64,000 nt of DNA from Hungatella sp. (lineage in GTDB: Bacteria; Bacillota; Clostridia; Lachnospirales; Lachnospiraceae). This document shows positions 25,204 to 35,116 of this stretch, one piece after another. Every line of letters begins with the position of its first letter. Within the stretch, counting starts at the first letter, position 1. The notes under the pieces were generated by a model that did no database searches, had not been told where the DNA came from, and was given only the letters and a program-made list of their open reading frames with translations. Both the position numbers and the translations under genes were made by a program. Location of the stretch: contig JAAWBS010000035.1 in NCBI GenBank assembly GCA_022792815.1, positions 1 to 64,000 of the forward strand, read 5' to 3'.

Positions 25204-25707
25204 ATGGGTGAGAAATTGACAAAGAGTGACGTGGAGAAGATCCAAAAGGAGATCAATCACCGGAAACTGGTGGTCCGGAAGGAGGCCCTGGAGGCGGTGA
25301 AGGAAGCCAGAGCCCATGGGGACTTAAGCGAGAATTTTGAGTACCACGCTGCCAAGAAGGACAAGAACCAGAACGAGAGCCGGATCCGCTATCTGGAGCG
25401 GATGTTAAAAAATGCACAGATCGTGTCCGACGAGTCGAGAGACGACGAGGTGGGCCTCAACAACACCGTGGAACTTTATATGGAGGATGACGATGAGGTG
25501 GAGACCTACCGGCTGGTGACTTCCATCCGGGGCAGCTCCCTGAAAAACATGATCAGTACCGAGTCGCCTCTTGGAAAAGCCATCTTCAGACATAAGGTAG
25601 GAGACCGGGTGTATGTGAAAGTCAGCGACACCGTGGGGTACTATGTGGTGATTCGGGGAATCGAGAATACCCGGGATGACACGGAGGACCGGATCCGGAG
25701 TTTTTAG
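25204..25707 (+). CDS. GreA/GreB-family transcription elongation factor-like protein
   Basis: The 167-residue protein has the N-terminal coiled-coil hairpin with the diagnostic ARAHGDLSENFEYHAAKKDK (about 33-52). The two acidic residues that reactivate backtracked RNA polymerase are in place. A C-terminal FKBP-like domain (about 90-165) follows, with SPLGKAIFRHKVGDRV. The start at 25204 is preferred over upstream in-frame codons inside the amidohydrolase gene. Main GreA proteins are usually a little shorter, so this may be a paralogue. A strong terminator follows. Confidence 0.85.
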   Translation: MGEKLTKSDVEKIQKEINHRKLVVRKEALEAVKEARAHGDLSENFEYHAAKKDKNQNESRIRYLERMLKNAQIVSDESRDDEVGLNNTVELYMEDDDEVETYRLVTSIRGSSLKNMISTESPLGKAIFRHKVGDRVYVKVSDTVGYYVVIRGIENTRDDTEDRIRSF

Positions 25708-25735
25708 AGCAGACAATGTCGGAAAATAAAGAGTG

Positions 25736-25775
25736 AATCCCCGAACCGTGGTGAAGGACGGTTCGGGGATTTTTT
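25736..25775 (+). terminator. Rho-independent terminator
   Basis: A perfect 14-bp stem (AATCCCCGAACCGT with its complement) with an 8-nt loop runs into six T. It ends the transporter-amidohydrolase-GreA unit. Confidence 0.9.
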
Positions 25776-25802
25776 CTGTAGGAGAGTGTGTCCTTAGAGT
25801 GG

Positions 25803-26684
25803 CTACATCTCCCCAAAGGTATGATTAAACCGCTTATCAAGAGGAGTTCCTTCCTCTACATGCTCCATAAAGTTGACGATCAGTTCCGCCGCCATGGGGA
25901 TGGCCTTCTGGTATCGCCGCTCCAGCTCCCTGGTAATGGGGGCACACTTTGGGTCAGGCTGCTCTTTGATCACCATCTCCTGAACAGCTTTGGGGAGATG
26001 GCTGCCTTTCATGACAAACCGGGCGATAAACCGCAGCTTCTTTCCGGAAGGGGCCAGAAGATTGCAGCACAGCCGCATGGAGCGGATGGAGGTGAGGATC
26101 TGCCGGGCAGTGATATCCGGAAAGAATCTGCTGATGATTCCCCCGTAGAAGAGTCTGGCTCTCAGATGGGGTGTCGGACGGCAGGTCATGGGATTGAGCC
26201 CGTCGTGGAGCATCAGATCCCGGTCCAGCTCCGCCTCGATCTCACTGTGGGAGATTCCCGTCTCCCGCACCATGTGCTCCACATAGGGATGACAGCTGCT
26301 GTCCAGGGCAAAATGACAGAGAAATCCGAATATATAGGCGTATTTGGCGGAGGTGACATAAGAGACGAAGGCAGAGGGACGCGGCTTCCCTGCTTTGGCC
26401 CGTGAGGACTGCCTGAGGGAATTCTTACGGATCCTTCGGGGACTTTTCTTTTGCATAACCAAGGCGGCCTGTTCAAAAAATTCTTTGCCCGGCCTGTCAT
26501 GCATGGCAAATCCGGTCTGATTGACCGGGTTTTTCTGGAATACCTTAAAGTAAAACAGAAGGTCCGGACCGTGAAGACCGATGTTGTACAGTCCGCCATG
26601 GGAGCGGACCATCTCCTGAATCCTCTGAGGCAGACGCTTGTATACATCCCGGCCGAAGCGGTAGTGGGCATAGGTGGTAGGCAT
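25803..26684 (-). CDS. Zinc-dependent phospholipase C-family protein
   Basis: The 293-residue protein starts at MPTTYAHYRFG; six extra in-frame codons upstream overlap the SDR gene. It has the His/Asp-rich fold of clostridial zinc-dependent phospholipase C relatives, with GLHGPDLLFYF, HDRPGKEFFEQA and a GFLCHFALDSSCHPYVEH run carrying metal-ligand His and Asp residues. No secretion signal is evident, unlike secreted toxins, so an intracellular phosphoesterase role is more likely. It follows the SDR gene on the same strand without a gap. Confidence 0.8.
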   Translation of the reverse strand: MPTTYAHYRFGRDVYKRLPQRIQEMVRSHGGLYNIGLHGPDLLFYFKVFQKNPVNQTGFAMHDRPGKEFFEQAALVMQKKSPRRIRKNSLRQSSRAKAGKPRPSAFVSYVTSAKYAYIFGFLCHFALDSSCHPYVEHMVRETGISHSEIEAELDRDLMLHDGLNPMTCRPTPHLRARLFYGGIISRFFPDITARQILTSIRSMRLCCNLLAPSGKKLRFIARFVMKGSHLPKAVQEMVIKEQPDPKCAPITRELERRYQKAIPMAAELIVNFMEHVEEGTPLDKRFNHTFGEM

Positions 26685-26685
26685 G

Positions 26686-27417
26686 TCAGATCCACCCCCC
26701 ATCCAGTCCGATGATCTGTCCGGTCAGATAGGAATTCTTGTATCCTAAGTGGTACACCAGGTCTGCGACTTCCTCTGCAAGCCCCAGCCGTCCGGCGGGA
26801 ATCTCGTCCACCAGTCTGATCAGCTCCTCCTCTTCCAGGAATTGGTTCATCTCTGTGTCGATAGCCCCGCAGGCCACGGCATTAACCTGGATGTTGCTGG
26901 GAGCCAGTTCCTTAGCTAACGCCTTGGTAAATGCATTGATTCCCCCCTTGGTGGCAGAGTATGCCACCTCACAGGCCGCTCCCACACTGCCCCACACGGA
27001 GGAGATGTTGATGATCTTGCCGTATTTCTGTGACACCATGCCGGGGATAGCCAGCTTGCTTAAATTGAATACGGAAGTCAGGTTGGTGCGGATGACCCGG
27101 TCCCAGTCCTCGCTCTTCATGTCCTGAAGCAGGCCGATGTAGGAGACCCCGGCGTTATTGACCAGGACATCCAAGGTGCCGAACTGTTTTCTTATCTGTT
27201 CAAACAGTTTCTCACACTGGTTCAGATCTCCCATATCTCCCAGAAATGCCAGACATGGCACCTGGTAGGATTCGATCTCCTTCTTTGTCTGCATGAGACG
27301 CTCTTCCCTGTGAACACAGTTGATGACTACATTGTAATTTTTTTTCGCGAATTTTATGGCGATGGCCTTTCCGATTCCACGGGAAGCGCCGGTTACCAGA
27401 ACAGTTTTTCTGGCCAT
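26686..27417 (-). CDS. SDR-family oxidoreductase (FabG / YmfI-like)
   Basis: The 243-residue short-chain dehydrogenase has the cofactor motif TGASRGIGKA (about 9-18), NNAGVSYIG (about 87-95), the catalytic Ser in NISSVWGS and the YSATKGG catalytic Tyr-Lys pair near 153-157. The usual reading is 3-oxoacyl-ACP reductase. The isolated position, away from any fab cluster, and the general look also fit YmfI, the reductase that finishes the 5-aminopentanol group on elongation factor P. I cannot choose between these from motifs alone. Confidence 0.85.
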   Translation of the reverse strand: MARKTVLVTGASRGIGKAIAIKFAKKNYNVVINCVHREERLMQTKKEIESYQVPCLAFLGDMGDLNQCEKLFEQIRKQFGTLDVLVNNAGVSYIGLLQDMKSEDWDRVIRTNLTSVFNLSKLAIPGMVSQKYGKIINISSVWGSVGAACEVAYSATKGGINAFTKALAKELAPSNIQVNAVACGAIDTEMNQFLEEEELIRLVDEIPAGRLGLAEEVADLVYHLGYKNSYLTGQIIGLDGGWI

Positions 27418-27577
27418 AGTATCACCTCTTTTTCAATGATGTTGGGGCCAAAAGCATTTTGTCCCTATATAGGATATTGTATCACGTTTGAGGAAGGGAG
27501 GGAAGAGGTTAGCGGATACTGGTTCGATTTAAAACATTTTGCAGGCTGAGGACAACAGTCTGGTAAAAATGAGGATC

Positions 27578-27606
27578 TTGAAAAAGGAGATATTTCATAG
27601 TATACT
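27578..27606 (+). promoter_or_regulatory. SigmaA-type promoter of trxB
   Basis: TTGAAA (27578-27583), a 17-bp spacer and TATACT (27601-27606). A leader of about 115 nt follows with a small GGACA/TGTCC hairpin near 27661-27680. The rest of 27418-27577 shows nothing else I can name. Confidence 0.7.
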
Positions 27607-27726
27607 GTAAATACTATTGTCTATGGAGGGTAATAAGAAGGATATATTGACGTTGTAAACGGACAGAGATTTTTATGTCCGTGAAGGGCATCTTGGCATG
27701 GAATATTTGTGAGGTGATTGCAGCAT

Positions 27727-28734
27727 ATGGAGAAAAATAAGGTGAAACAGATGGAACATGGATACGATCTGATTATCATCGGCTCAGGACCGGCTGGTCT
27801 GTCAGCAGCGATCTACGCTCAGAGGGCCAGGCTTGACACTCTGGTGATCGAGAAGGACATGGTAAGCGGCGGCCAGGTGTTGACCACTTACGAGGTAGAT
27901 AACTATCCGGGTCTTCCCGGCATCGGCGGCTTTGATCTGGGGATGAAGCTCAGGGAACACGCAGAGAGGCTTGGAGCCGTGTTTGTCACGGACCAGGTGG
28001 TGCGGGTGGAGGAAGACCAAGAGGAGGCCGGGGAGACGGGGGAAGGAGAGCTTCTCAAGGCGGCGGAGCTGGCCCCGGCAAGAGGGATGAAGCAGGTAAT
28101 CTGCGGCAGCGGAAGTTATCGGGCAAAGACTGTGCTCATCGCCACGGGAGCTGCCCATCGGAAACTGGGGGTGGAGGGAGAAGAGAGACTGACCGGTATG
28201 GGTGTGTCTTACTGCGCCACCTGTGACGGGGCATTTTTCCGGAACAAGGAGGTAGCGGTAGTAGGCGGAGGAGATGTGGCCCTGGAGGATGCCATCTTCC
28301 TGTCAAGGATGTGCAGTAAGGTCTGGTTGATTCACCGCAGAGATGAGTTCAGAGGGGCCAAGAGCCTGCAGGAGAACGTGTTCCGGCAGGAGAATATCAG
28401 GATCCTGTGGGACACCACGGTGGAAGAGATCCAGGGAGAACAGGCAGTAGAAGGCCTTCGCATAAGAAACAAGAAGACTCAGGAGGAATCTATACTGAAG
28501 GTACAGGGGGTATTTATCGCCGTTGGGATCACTCCCAACAGCCGGGCCTTTGACGGATTGGTAGAGATGGAAGACGGGTACATCAGAGCCGGAGAGGATA
28601 CAAGGACTTCGGTTCCCGGTATCTTTGCCGCCGGTGACGTGAGGACCAAGGCGCTGCGCCAGATCGTCACAGCCGCAGCCGACGGGGCCAACGGAGTGAC
28701 GGCGGTGGAGAGGTATCTGGCAGGGGAAGGCTGA
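27727..28734 (+). CDS. trxB: Thioredoxin-disulfide reductase
   Basis: The protein has 335 residues from the ATG at 27727, which has GAGGTG ten bases upstream. The FAD motif GSGPAGLSAAIYAQRA, the redox-active CATCDGAFF, the NADPH motif VVGGGDVALEDA and the C-terminal GIFAAGDVRTKALRQI are all present. It passes electrons from NADPH to thioredoxin. A charged insert of about 30 residues near 100-130 (Glu-rich, then APARGMKQ) makes it longer than the usual 310-320. No thioredoxin gene is adjacent. Confidence 0.92.
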   Translation: MEKNKVKQMEHGYDLIIIGSGPAGLSAAIYAQRARLDTLVIEKDMVSGGQVLTTYEVDNYPGLPGIGGFDLGMKLREHAERLGAVFVTDQVVRVEEDQEEAGETGEGELLKAAELAPARGMKQVICGSGSYRAKTVLIATGAAHRKLGVEGEERLTGMGVSYCATCDGAFFRNKEVAVVGGGDVALEDAIFLSRMCSKVWLIHRRDEFRGAKSLQENVFRQENIRILWDTTVEEIQGEQAVEGLRIRNKKTQEESILKVQGVFIAVGITPNSRAFDGLVEMEDGYIRAGEDTRTSVPGIFAAGDVRTKALRQIVTAAADGANGVTAVERYLAGEG

Positions 28735-28752
28735 ACTCGGTCAGGAAGACAG

Positions 28753-28790
28753 AGTCTGCTCTGAGACGGAGACGTTGGTCAGAGCAGACT
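28753..28790 (+). terminator. Hairpin after trxB
   Basis: A perfect 12-bp stem, AGTCTGCTCTGA with TCAGAGCAGACT, with a 14-nt loop; only a weak T-run follows. It probably ends or slows the trxB transcript. Confidence 0.55.
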
Positions 28791-28821
28791 TTCGCTATTT
28801 AATTGTGTGCCATTACATTTA

Positions 28822-28883
28822 TTTCAAATCATGCAAGATTTGCTTCTATTATTTCTAAAGTCTTTCAAACCGTGCAAGTTTGA
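28822..28883. promoter_or_regulatory. Pair of related dyad motifs before the MATE gene
   Basis: TTTCAAATCATGCAAGATTTG (28822-28842, 21 bp) and a second version with TTTCAAAC, GTGCAA and GTTTGA (28863-28883) begin 41 bp apart, about four helical turns. Each has internal dyad symmetry. They look like two binding sites of one regulator in front of the exporter gene, or debris of the event that removed its start. Confidence 0.35.
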
Positions 28884-28905
28884 TGATATCATAACCTGAA
28901 AGATT

Positions 28906-30168
28906 ATGATGCTGGGATCCTTTGGAGAGATCCAGCTCTCAGCTTACAGCCTGGCCAACCAGTACTATAATTTTTATACGATTTTCTGTATGGGAATTAT
29001 CGGCGGCTCCAGTGTGCTGGCGGCCCAGTACTGGGGGGCAGGGGACAAGGAGAAGGTGAGAGAAACTTTCAGCATGGCTATGCGGCTGGCATTGGGGCTG
29101 TCGGTATTCTTTGCCGTCATCACCATGCTGATTCCTGACAAGATCATGGCGATCTATACATCCGAGCAGGCGGTTATCACTCAGGGAGTGCGCTATCTGG
29201 AGATCACGGCATTTATTTTTGTGATCCACGGAACCGGGTTTGTGGCGGCTCAGCTGATGCGGTCTGTGGGTCAGGCCCAGCTCGGGCTTGTGGTGTCTGT
29301 CATCTCCTTTGCAGTCAATGTGTTCGCCAACTATGTGTTTATCTTCGGAAAATTCGGAGCGCCGAGAATGGAGATCGCCGGGGCTGCGCTGGGAACCCTT
29401 TTTGCGAGGACGGCAGAGTTTGCCGCCACTTTTGTGTACATACTGATGATCGACAAAAAGTTGGGACTTCGCCTGAGGCATCTGATCAAATCCCCGTCGG
29501 CCGTATTTTATAAAAATTATTTCCGACTGGGAGCTCCGGTACTGGTAAGCGACGCCCTGCTGGGCCTGGGAGGAAACTTAGTCTCCATCGTGCTGGGCCA
29601 TATGGGAGCTGCCGTAGTGGCGGCCAACGCCATCTGCCAGGTAGTGGATCGTCTGTGTACCGTGGTAATCCAAGGGGTGTCCAATGCCTCCAGCATCATC
29701 ACCGGCAACGCGGTGGGAGCCGGGGACAGGGAGCGGGCCATGGCTCAGGGGGAGACCCTTTATTTCCTCAGCATCGTTTTTGGCGTGGTCAGCGCGGCTT
29801 TGGTCTTTGTCTTCGGCCCTATGACTATCTCGGTCTACACCCTCACCGATGAGACCATCGTCGTCACCAGACAGCTGATGAATGCCTATGTGGTCATCGT
29901 ATTTTTCCAGGCCATTCAGTCTGTGATGACAAAAGGAGTCTTAAGAGGCGGAGGGGATACCAAGTTCCTGATGATGGCGGACATCCTGTTCATGTGGGTG
30001 GTGTCCATCCCCCTTGGGGCCGTCGGTGGCCTGATCCTCTTCTGGCCGGCCTGGCTGACCATGCTGTGTCTTCGGATCGACTATATCATCAAATCCGCCT
30101 GGTGCGTATCCAGGCTTCTGGGCGGCAAGTGGATTCACGAGGCGGAAGGGCTGGGCCGGAGAGGCTGA
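28906..30168 (+). pseudogene. MATE-family efflux transporter, 5'-truncated
   Basis: The frame encodes 420 residues of a multidrug and toxin extrusion transporter, with two bundles of membrane helices and runs such as GGSSVLAAQYWGAGDKEKV and KGVLRGGGDTKFLMMADI. It begins at MMLGSFGEIQLSAYSLANQ. In intact relatives that stretch follows a first membrane helix of about 30 residues. Here an in-frame TGA stands two codons before the first ATG and the sequence upstream is not MATE-like. No good ribosome site precedes it. The first helix is therefore lost, and the gene is probably inactive or makes a shortened protein. Confidence 0.7.
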
Positions 30169-30243
30169 AAAGTATGCCGCTTTAAACTCCGGATACCGCT
30201 GCCCTAGACTCCGCAGAGCGGTCCATTCCCCATTCACAGAAAA

Positions 30244-30274
30244 TCCCCCGGCAGCCTCTTAGGCTGCCGGGGGA
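30244..30274 (-). terminator. Terminator of raiA
   Basis: A perfect 14-bp GC-rich stem, TCCCCCGGCAGCCT with its complement and a 3-nt loop. On the minus strand it is followed by TTTTC, just after the raiA stop. It also separates the MATE remnant. Confidence 0.75.
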
Positions 30275-30296
30275 ATACGCACACATTTTTTTATCC

Positions 30297-30827
30297 TTAT
30301 ACTTCCGGTTCGATCAAACCGTAGGAATTTCCCTTTCTCTTATATACCACACTGATCTGGTCGGTCTCCGCGTTGCGGAACATGTAGAAGTTATGTCCCA
30401 GCAGCTCCATCTCCAGACAGGCATCCTCCGGATACATAGGCTTCATGTCGAAATGCTTGGTCTTCTCGATCCGGATCTCCTCCTCGTGGACCTCTTCCTC
30501 CTCTTCCATAAACAGGGTGGAAAAGGCCTGAGCCGACTGTTTCTTGTCGATCAGTTTCTTCCGATACTTTTTGATCTGCCGTTCTATGATCTCTTCCACC
30601 AAGTCGATGGATACATACATATCATTGCTTGACTCCTCGGCGCGGATGATGCTTCCTTTGACGGGGATGGTCACCTCGATTTTCTGCTGTTCTCTCTGAA
30701 CGCTCAGGGTAACGACTGCCTCGGTGTCAGGGCTGAAATATTTCTCAAGCTTCCCCAGCTTGTCCTGGATGGCATCCCGTAATCCCTGTGTCACTTCGAT
30801 ATTTCTTCCTGTAATCGTGTAACGCAT
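30297..30827 (-). CDS. raiA: Long-form ribosome hibernation promoting factor
   Basis: The 176-residue protein has an N-terminal S30AE/YfiA domain (about 1-100, starting MRYTITGRNIEVTQGL) and a C-terminal dimerisation domain (about 120-176, with FDMKPMYPEDACLEMELLGH). It is therefore the long HPF of Firmicutes that joins 70S ribosomes into 100S dimers in stationary phase. The position next to secA and prfB is the conserved Firmicutes order. A sigmaA promoter lies upstream on the minus strand. Confidence 0.94.
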   Translation of the reverse strand: MRYTITGRNIEVTQGLRDAIQDKLGKLEKYFSPDTEAVVTLSVQREQQKIEVTIPVKGSIIRAEESSNDMYVSIDLVEEIIERQIKKYRKKLIDKKQSAQAFSTLFMEEEEEVHEEEIRIEKTKHFDMKPMYPEDACLEMELLGHNFYMFRNAETDQISVVYKRKGNSYGLIEPEV

Positions 30828-30857
30828 ATGATCAACTCCTTCTTTTGAGATGGTTTC

Positions 30858-30886
30858 AGTATACCACAGATAGTCAAAAAACTCAA
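30858..30886 (-). promoter_or_regulatory. SigmaA-type promoter of raiA
   Basis: On the minus strand, TTGAGT (30886-30881), a 17-bp spacer and TATACT (30863-30858), followed by AAGGAGTTG before the start codon. Confidence 0.65.
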
Positions 30887-31050
30887 TGAAATAAAGAATA
30901 ATATTTTGACAATTGACAGGAATTATTCTTGAAATTCATCGACTTTTCGGCCTGAAAATCTTGTCGAAAAAGGGCTGTTTATGAGTTCTGAACAAAAACA
31001 GGACGGCTTCCCGGGCAGGTGGACAGGGAAGAAAAAGGGGGTGAAGGAGG

Positions 31051-31166
31051 TGTGGATAATGTGGATAACTTTGTGTATAACTGCTTTTTGCTGAAAAATG
31101 GACATTTATGATGTGGATAACTTTGGAAGGGAGATGTGGATTTCAGTCTGTGGATAATGTGGACAA
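31051..31166 (+). other. DnaA-box cluster
   Basis: Five perfect matches to TGTGNATAA (complement TTATNCACA) lie on one strand within about 107 bp: 31051-31059, 31060-31068, 31072-31080, 31112-31120 and 31149-31157. Four are TGTGGATAA, the complement of the high-affinity TTATCCACA. A one-mismatch copy, TGTGGACAA, follows at 31158-31166. An AT-rich stretch (31180-31280) comes next. The gap lies between the divergent raiA and secA promoters and has no gene. The usual origin neighbours (dnaA, dnaN, rpmH) are absent, so a DnaA-titration, reactivation or regulatory site is more likely than the main origin. Confidence 0.6.
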
Positions 31167-31271
31167 GCGAAGAATCGAACATAATTTTTGTGAAAAGTGC
31201 TGAGATTTCCATGGACAGATATATTATGTAATCCTGGAAAATGAATTTTTTGTTAATAACCGGAGAATTAG

Positions 31272-31300
31272 TTGAATAAACGGGAGGTTGGTGATACAAT
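31272..31300 (+). promoter_or_regulatory. SigmaA-type promoter of secA
   Basis: TTGAAT (31272-31277), a 17-bp spacer and TACAAT (31295-31300), about 50 bp before the secA start, which has AGGAGAG. Confidence 0.65.
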
Positions 31301-31348
31301 AAGAAAGATTGTATCGAAAAATAAAGAGTTAATATAGGAGAGTGACCC

Positions 31349-33922
31349 ATGAATCTCATTGAAAAAGTGTTCGGTACGCACAGCGAGCGCGAATTAAAGA
31401 TGATAAATCCGATTGTCGATAAGATCCAGGCTCTGCGTCCTGAGATGATCGCGCTGTCAGATGAGCAGCTGAAGGACCGGACAAGGATTTTCAAGGAAAG
31501 GCTGGCAGCAGGGGAGACTCTGGACGATATCCTCCCTGAGGCATTTGCCACGGTCAGGGAAGCCGCGAGAAGGACTCTCAAGATGGAGCATTACCCGGTT
31601 CAGCTCATCGGCGGGATCGTGCTCCACCAGGGGCGTATCGCGGAGATGAAGACCGGTGAAGGAAAGACGCTGGTGTCTACGGCTCCGGCATATCTCAATG
31701 CCCTGGCGGGAAAGGGCGTTCATATTGTAACAGTCAACGATTATCTGGCCAAGCGTGATGCGGAGTGGATGGGCCAGGTTCACGAATTTCTGGGCCTGAG
31801 TGTGGGTGTGGTGTTAAATTCCATGACTTCCGAGGAGAGGAAGAAGGCATATGCCTGCGATATCACCTATGTGACCAACAACGAGCTGGGGTTCGATTAT
31901 CTGAGAGACAACATGGCCATCTACAAGGAGCAGATGGTTTTGAGAGACCTGGACTACGCCATCATCGACGAGGTGGACTCGGTGCTCATCGACGAGGCCA
32001 GGACCCCTCTTATCATATCCGGTCAAAGCGGCAAGTCCACTAAGCTCTATGAGGTCTGTGACATCCTGGCCCGTCAGCTGGAGAAGGGCCAGGCGTCGGG
32101 AGAATTTACCAAGATGAATGCCATCATGGGAGAGGAGATCACAGAGACCGGAGACTTTGTGGTCAACGAGAAGGACAAGGTGGTGAACTTAACCGAATCC
32201 GGTGTCAAGAAGGTGGAGGATTTCTTCCACATCGAAAACTTGGCGGATCCTGAGAATTTAGAGATTCAGCACAACATCATCCTGGCCCTGCGTGCCAATA
32301 ACCTGATGTTTCGGGACAAGGATTATGTGGTGAAGGACGACGAGGTGCTGATCGTCGATGAATTTACGGGACGTATCATGCCGGGACGGCGGTATTCCGA
32401 CGGCCTCCATCAGGCCATCGAGGCCAAGGAGCATGTGAACGTGAGGAGAGAGTCCAAGACTCTGGCCACCATCACCTTCCAGAACTTTTTCAACAAGTTC
32501 CGGAAGAAGGCGGGTATGACCGGTACGGCGCTGACGGAGGAGAAGGAGTTCCGCAACACCTACGCCATGGATGCCATCGAGATTCCCACCAACAAACCTG
32601 TCGCCCGCAAGGATCTCAACGACGCGGTCTACAAGACCAAGAAAGAGAAATATACCGCCGTGGTGGAGGAGGTGGAGCGGGCCTATGAGAAGGGCCAGCC
32701 GGTGCTGGTAGGCACCATCACCATCGAGACCTCCGAGCTGCTGAGCAAGATGCTAAAGCGCAAGGGGATTCCCCATAAGGTGCTGAACGCCAAGTTCCAT
32801 GAACTGGAGGCGGAGATCGTGGCTGAGGCCGGTGTCCACAAGGCAGTCACCATCGCCACCAATATGGCGGGCCGAGGTACGGATATCAAGCTGGACGACG
32901 AGTCCAAAAGTCTGGGCGGATTAAAGATCATCGGCACGGAGCGCCACGAGTCCAGGCGTATCGACAACCAGCTGAGAGGACGTTCCGGCCGTCAGGGAGA
33001 CCCGGGAGAGTCCAGATTCTACATCTCCCTGGAGGATGACCTTATGCGTCTCTTCGGCTCCGAGCGGCTGATGGATATGTTTAACGCCCTGGGAGTTCCC
33101 GAGGGGGAGCAGATCGAGCACAAGATGTTGTCCAATGCCATCGAGAAGGCCCAGAAGAAGATCGAGAACAACAACTACGGGATCCGCGAGAACCTTCTCA
33201 AGTACGACGAGGTGGCAAACGAGCAGAGAGAAGTGATCTACGCCGAGCGCCGGAAGGTGCTGGACGGCGACAATATGCGGGATGTGATCTTAAAGATGGT
33301 CACAGACATCGTGGAGCACGCGGTGGACATGGCGGTTCCCGACGATGCGCCTGCCGACGCCTGGGATATGAAGGAGTTAAATGACCTGCTCCTTCCTATC
33401 GTTCCCCTGCAGCCGGTGATTCTCACTGATGAGCAGAAGAGCTCTATGAAGAAGAACGAGTTAAAACATATGCTCAAGGAGTCTGCCATCAAGCTCTATG
33501 AGGACAAGGAAGCCCAATTCCCGGAGGCAGAGCAGATCCGTGAGATCGAGCGTGTGATCCTCCTGAAGGTGATCGATAACAAGTGGATGTCCCACATCGA
33601 CGACATGGAGCAGCTGCGCCAGGGCATCGGCCTTCAGGCATACGGCCAGAGAGATCCCCTGGTGGAGTACAAGATGAGCGCCTACGAGATGTTTGACGGC
33701 ATGACGGCGGCAGTGAAGGAGGACACGGTTCGGATCCTGTTCCACATCCGGGTAGAGCAGAAGGTGGAGAGAGAGCCGGCGGCCAAAGTGACGGGAACCA
33801 ACAAGGACGACAGCGCCCTGAGGGCTCCTGTGAGGAAGATCGAGAAGAAGATCTATCCCAACGACCCCTGCCCCTGCGGCAGCGGAAAGAAGTACAAACA
33901 GTGCTGCGGAAGGATCAAATAG
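31349..33922 (+). CDS. secA: Preprotein translocase motor SecA
   Basis: The 857-residue ATPase drives proteins through SecYEG. The first nucleotide-binding domain has [17 protein letters not shown] and the DEAD-type [14 protein letters not shown]. The second has [12 protein letters not shown] and [20 protein letters not shown]. The C-terminal zinc tail [14 protein letters not shown] (SEC-C) that contacts SecB or the ribosome is intact. Length and order are standard for the main SecA1. Confidence 0.97.
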   Translation: MNLIEKVFGTHSERELKMINPIVDKIQALRPEMIALSDEQLKDRTRIFKERLAAGETLDDILPEAFATVREAARRTLKMEHYPVQLIGGIVLHQGRIAEMKTGEGKTLVSTAPAYLNALAGKGVHIVTVNDYLAKRDAEWMGQVHEFLGLSVGVVLNSMTSEERKKAYACDITYVTNNELGFDYLRDNMAIYKEQMVLRDLDYAIIDEVDSVLIDEARTPLIISGQSGKSTKLYEVCDILARQLEKGQASGEFTKMNAIMGEEITETGDFVVNEKDKVVNLTESGVKKVEDFFHIENLADPENLEIQHNIILALRANNLMFRDKDYVVKDDEVLIVDEFTGRIMPGRRYSDGLHQAIEAKEHVNVRRESKTLATITFQNFFNKFRKKAGMTGTALTEEKEFRNTYAMDAIEIPTNKPVARKDLNDAVYKTKKEKYTAVVEEVERAYEKGQPVLVGTITIETSELLSKMLKRKGIPHKVLNAKFHELEAEIVAEAGVHKAVTIATNMAGRGTDIKLDDESKSLGGLKIIGTERHESRRIDNQLRGRSGRQGDPGESRFYISLEDDLMRLFGSERLMDMFNALGVPEGEQIEHKMLSNAIEKAQKKIENNNYGIRENLLKYDEVANEQREVIYAERRKVLDGDNMRDVILKMVTDIVEHAVDMAVPDDAPADAWDMKELNDLLLPIVPLQPVILTDEQKSSMKKNELKHMLKESAIKLYEDKEAQFPEAEQIREIERVILLKVIDNKWMSHIDDMEQLRQGIGLQAYGQRDPLVEYKMSAYEMFDGMTAAVKEDTVRILFHIRVEQKVEREPAAKVTGTNKDDSALRAPVRKIEKKIYPNDPCPCGSGKKYKQCCGRIK

Positions 33923-33937
33923 GTCCTTTTGATACAG

Positions 33938-33957
33938 GCCCCGGCAGCTGCCGGGGC
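33938..33957 (+). terminator. GC-rich hairpin between secA and prfB
   Basis: A perfect 20-base palindrome forms a strong stem directly after secA. No T-run follows, so it is more likely an mRNA 3'-end stabiliser or processing element than a full terminator. Confidence 0.45.
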
Positions 33958-33996
33958 TTGAACTTATGATTAATTATAAAGAAAGAAGGTGACACA

Positions 33997-35116
33997 GTGG
34001 TAGAGTTAGATCAGTTCAAGTATACGTTATCTACGTATGAAAAACCATTAGTGGAAGTGAGGGATTCACTTTGACCTGGCAGGCAAGATAGAGCGGATTG
34101 CAGAGCTTGACAGGTCTATGGAGGAGCCGGGATTCTGGGATGACCCGGAGCGCTCCACCAAACTGATGAAAGAGGCCAAGAATTTAAAAGATACGGTGGA
34201 AGACTTTCAGAAGCTGGAGAACCAGTATGAGGAGATCGGTCTGCTCATCGAGATGGGGTATGAGGAAGATGACCCGGATGTGATTCCGGAGATCCAGGAG
34301 ATGCTGGAGGAGTTTGAGACAGAGCTGGAGACTCTGAGGATCACTACCCTGTTGTCAGGAGAATATGACAACAACAACGCGATTCTCCGGTTAAATGCGG
34401 GGGCCGGCGGAACCGAGTCCTGTGACTGGTGCAGCATGCTGTACCGGATGTACTGTCGGTGGGCGGACAAAAAGGGGTTTACCACAGAAGTTCTGGACTA
34501 TCTGGACGGAGACGAGGCGGGTATCAAGTCCGTCACAATCCAGATCAACGGGGACAATGCCTACGGCTATCTGAAGTCAGAGCACGGCGTCCACCGTCTG
34601 GTTCGGATCTCTCCCTTTAACGCGGCGGGAAAGAGACAGACCTCCTTCGTGTCCTGCGATATCATGCCGGACATCAAGGAAGACCTGGATGTGGAGATCA
34701 ATCAGGATGACCTGCGCATCGATACCTACCGCTCCAGCGGCGCCGGAGGACAGCATATCAACAAGACCTCCTCCGCCATCCGCATCACCCATATTCCCAC
34801 GGGAATCGTGGTACAGTGCCAGAACGAGCGGTCTCAGTTCCAGAATAAGGACAAGGCCATGCAGATGTTAAAGTCCAAGCTGTTCATCTTAAAGCAGCAG
34901 GAGAACGCGGCCAATCTCTCCGACATCCGGGGAGACGTGGCTGAGATCGGCTGGGGAAGCCAGATCCGCTCCTATGTCCTCCAGCCCTACACCATGGTGA
35001 AGGACCACAGGACCAACGAGGAGAGCGGCAATGTAAACGCCGTGCTGGACGGTGCGCTGGACCCCTTTATCAGCGCCTATCTGAGATGGATTCGTCTGGG
35101 CAGTGAAAAAAAATAG
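33997..35116 (+). CDS. prfB: Peptide chain release factor 2 with programmed +1 frameshift
   Basis: Translation starts at GTG 33997 (AAGAAGGTG upstream), reads 25 codons to CTT and meets an in-frame TGA at 34072-34074. The context AGGG-ATTCA-CTT-TGA-C is the classic RF2 autoregulatory site: an internal Shine-Dalgarno, slippery CTT and weak stop. A +1 shift continues at GAC 34073 to give about 372 residues. The shifted frame has SPF in RISPFNAAGKRQ and the catalytic GGQ in SSGAGGQHINKTSSA. RF2 itself reads UGA, so low RF2 favours the shift. This is not a sequencing error. Confidence 0.96.

Noticed and set aside
31051-31280. Main chromosomal origin
   Set aside because: DnaA boxes are dense, but dnaA, dnaN, gyrB and rpmH are not nearby and gene orientation does not diverge over a long range; kept only as a DnaA-box cluster.
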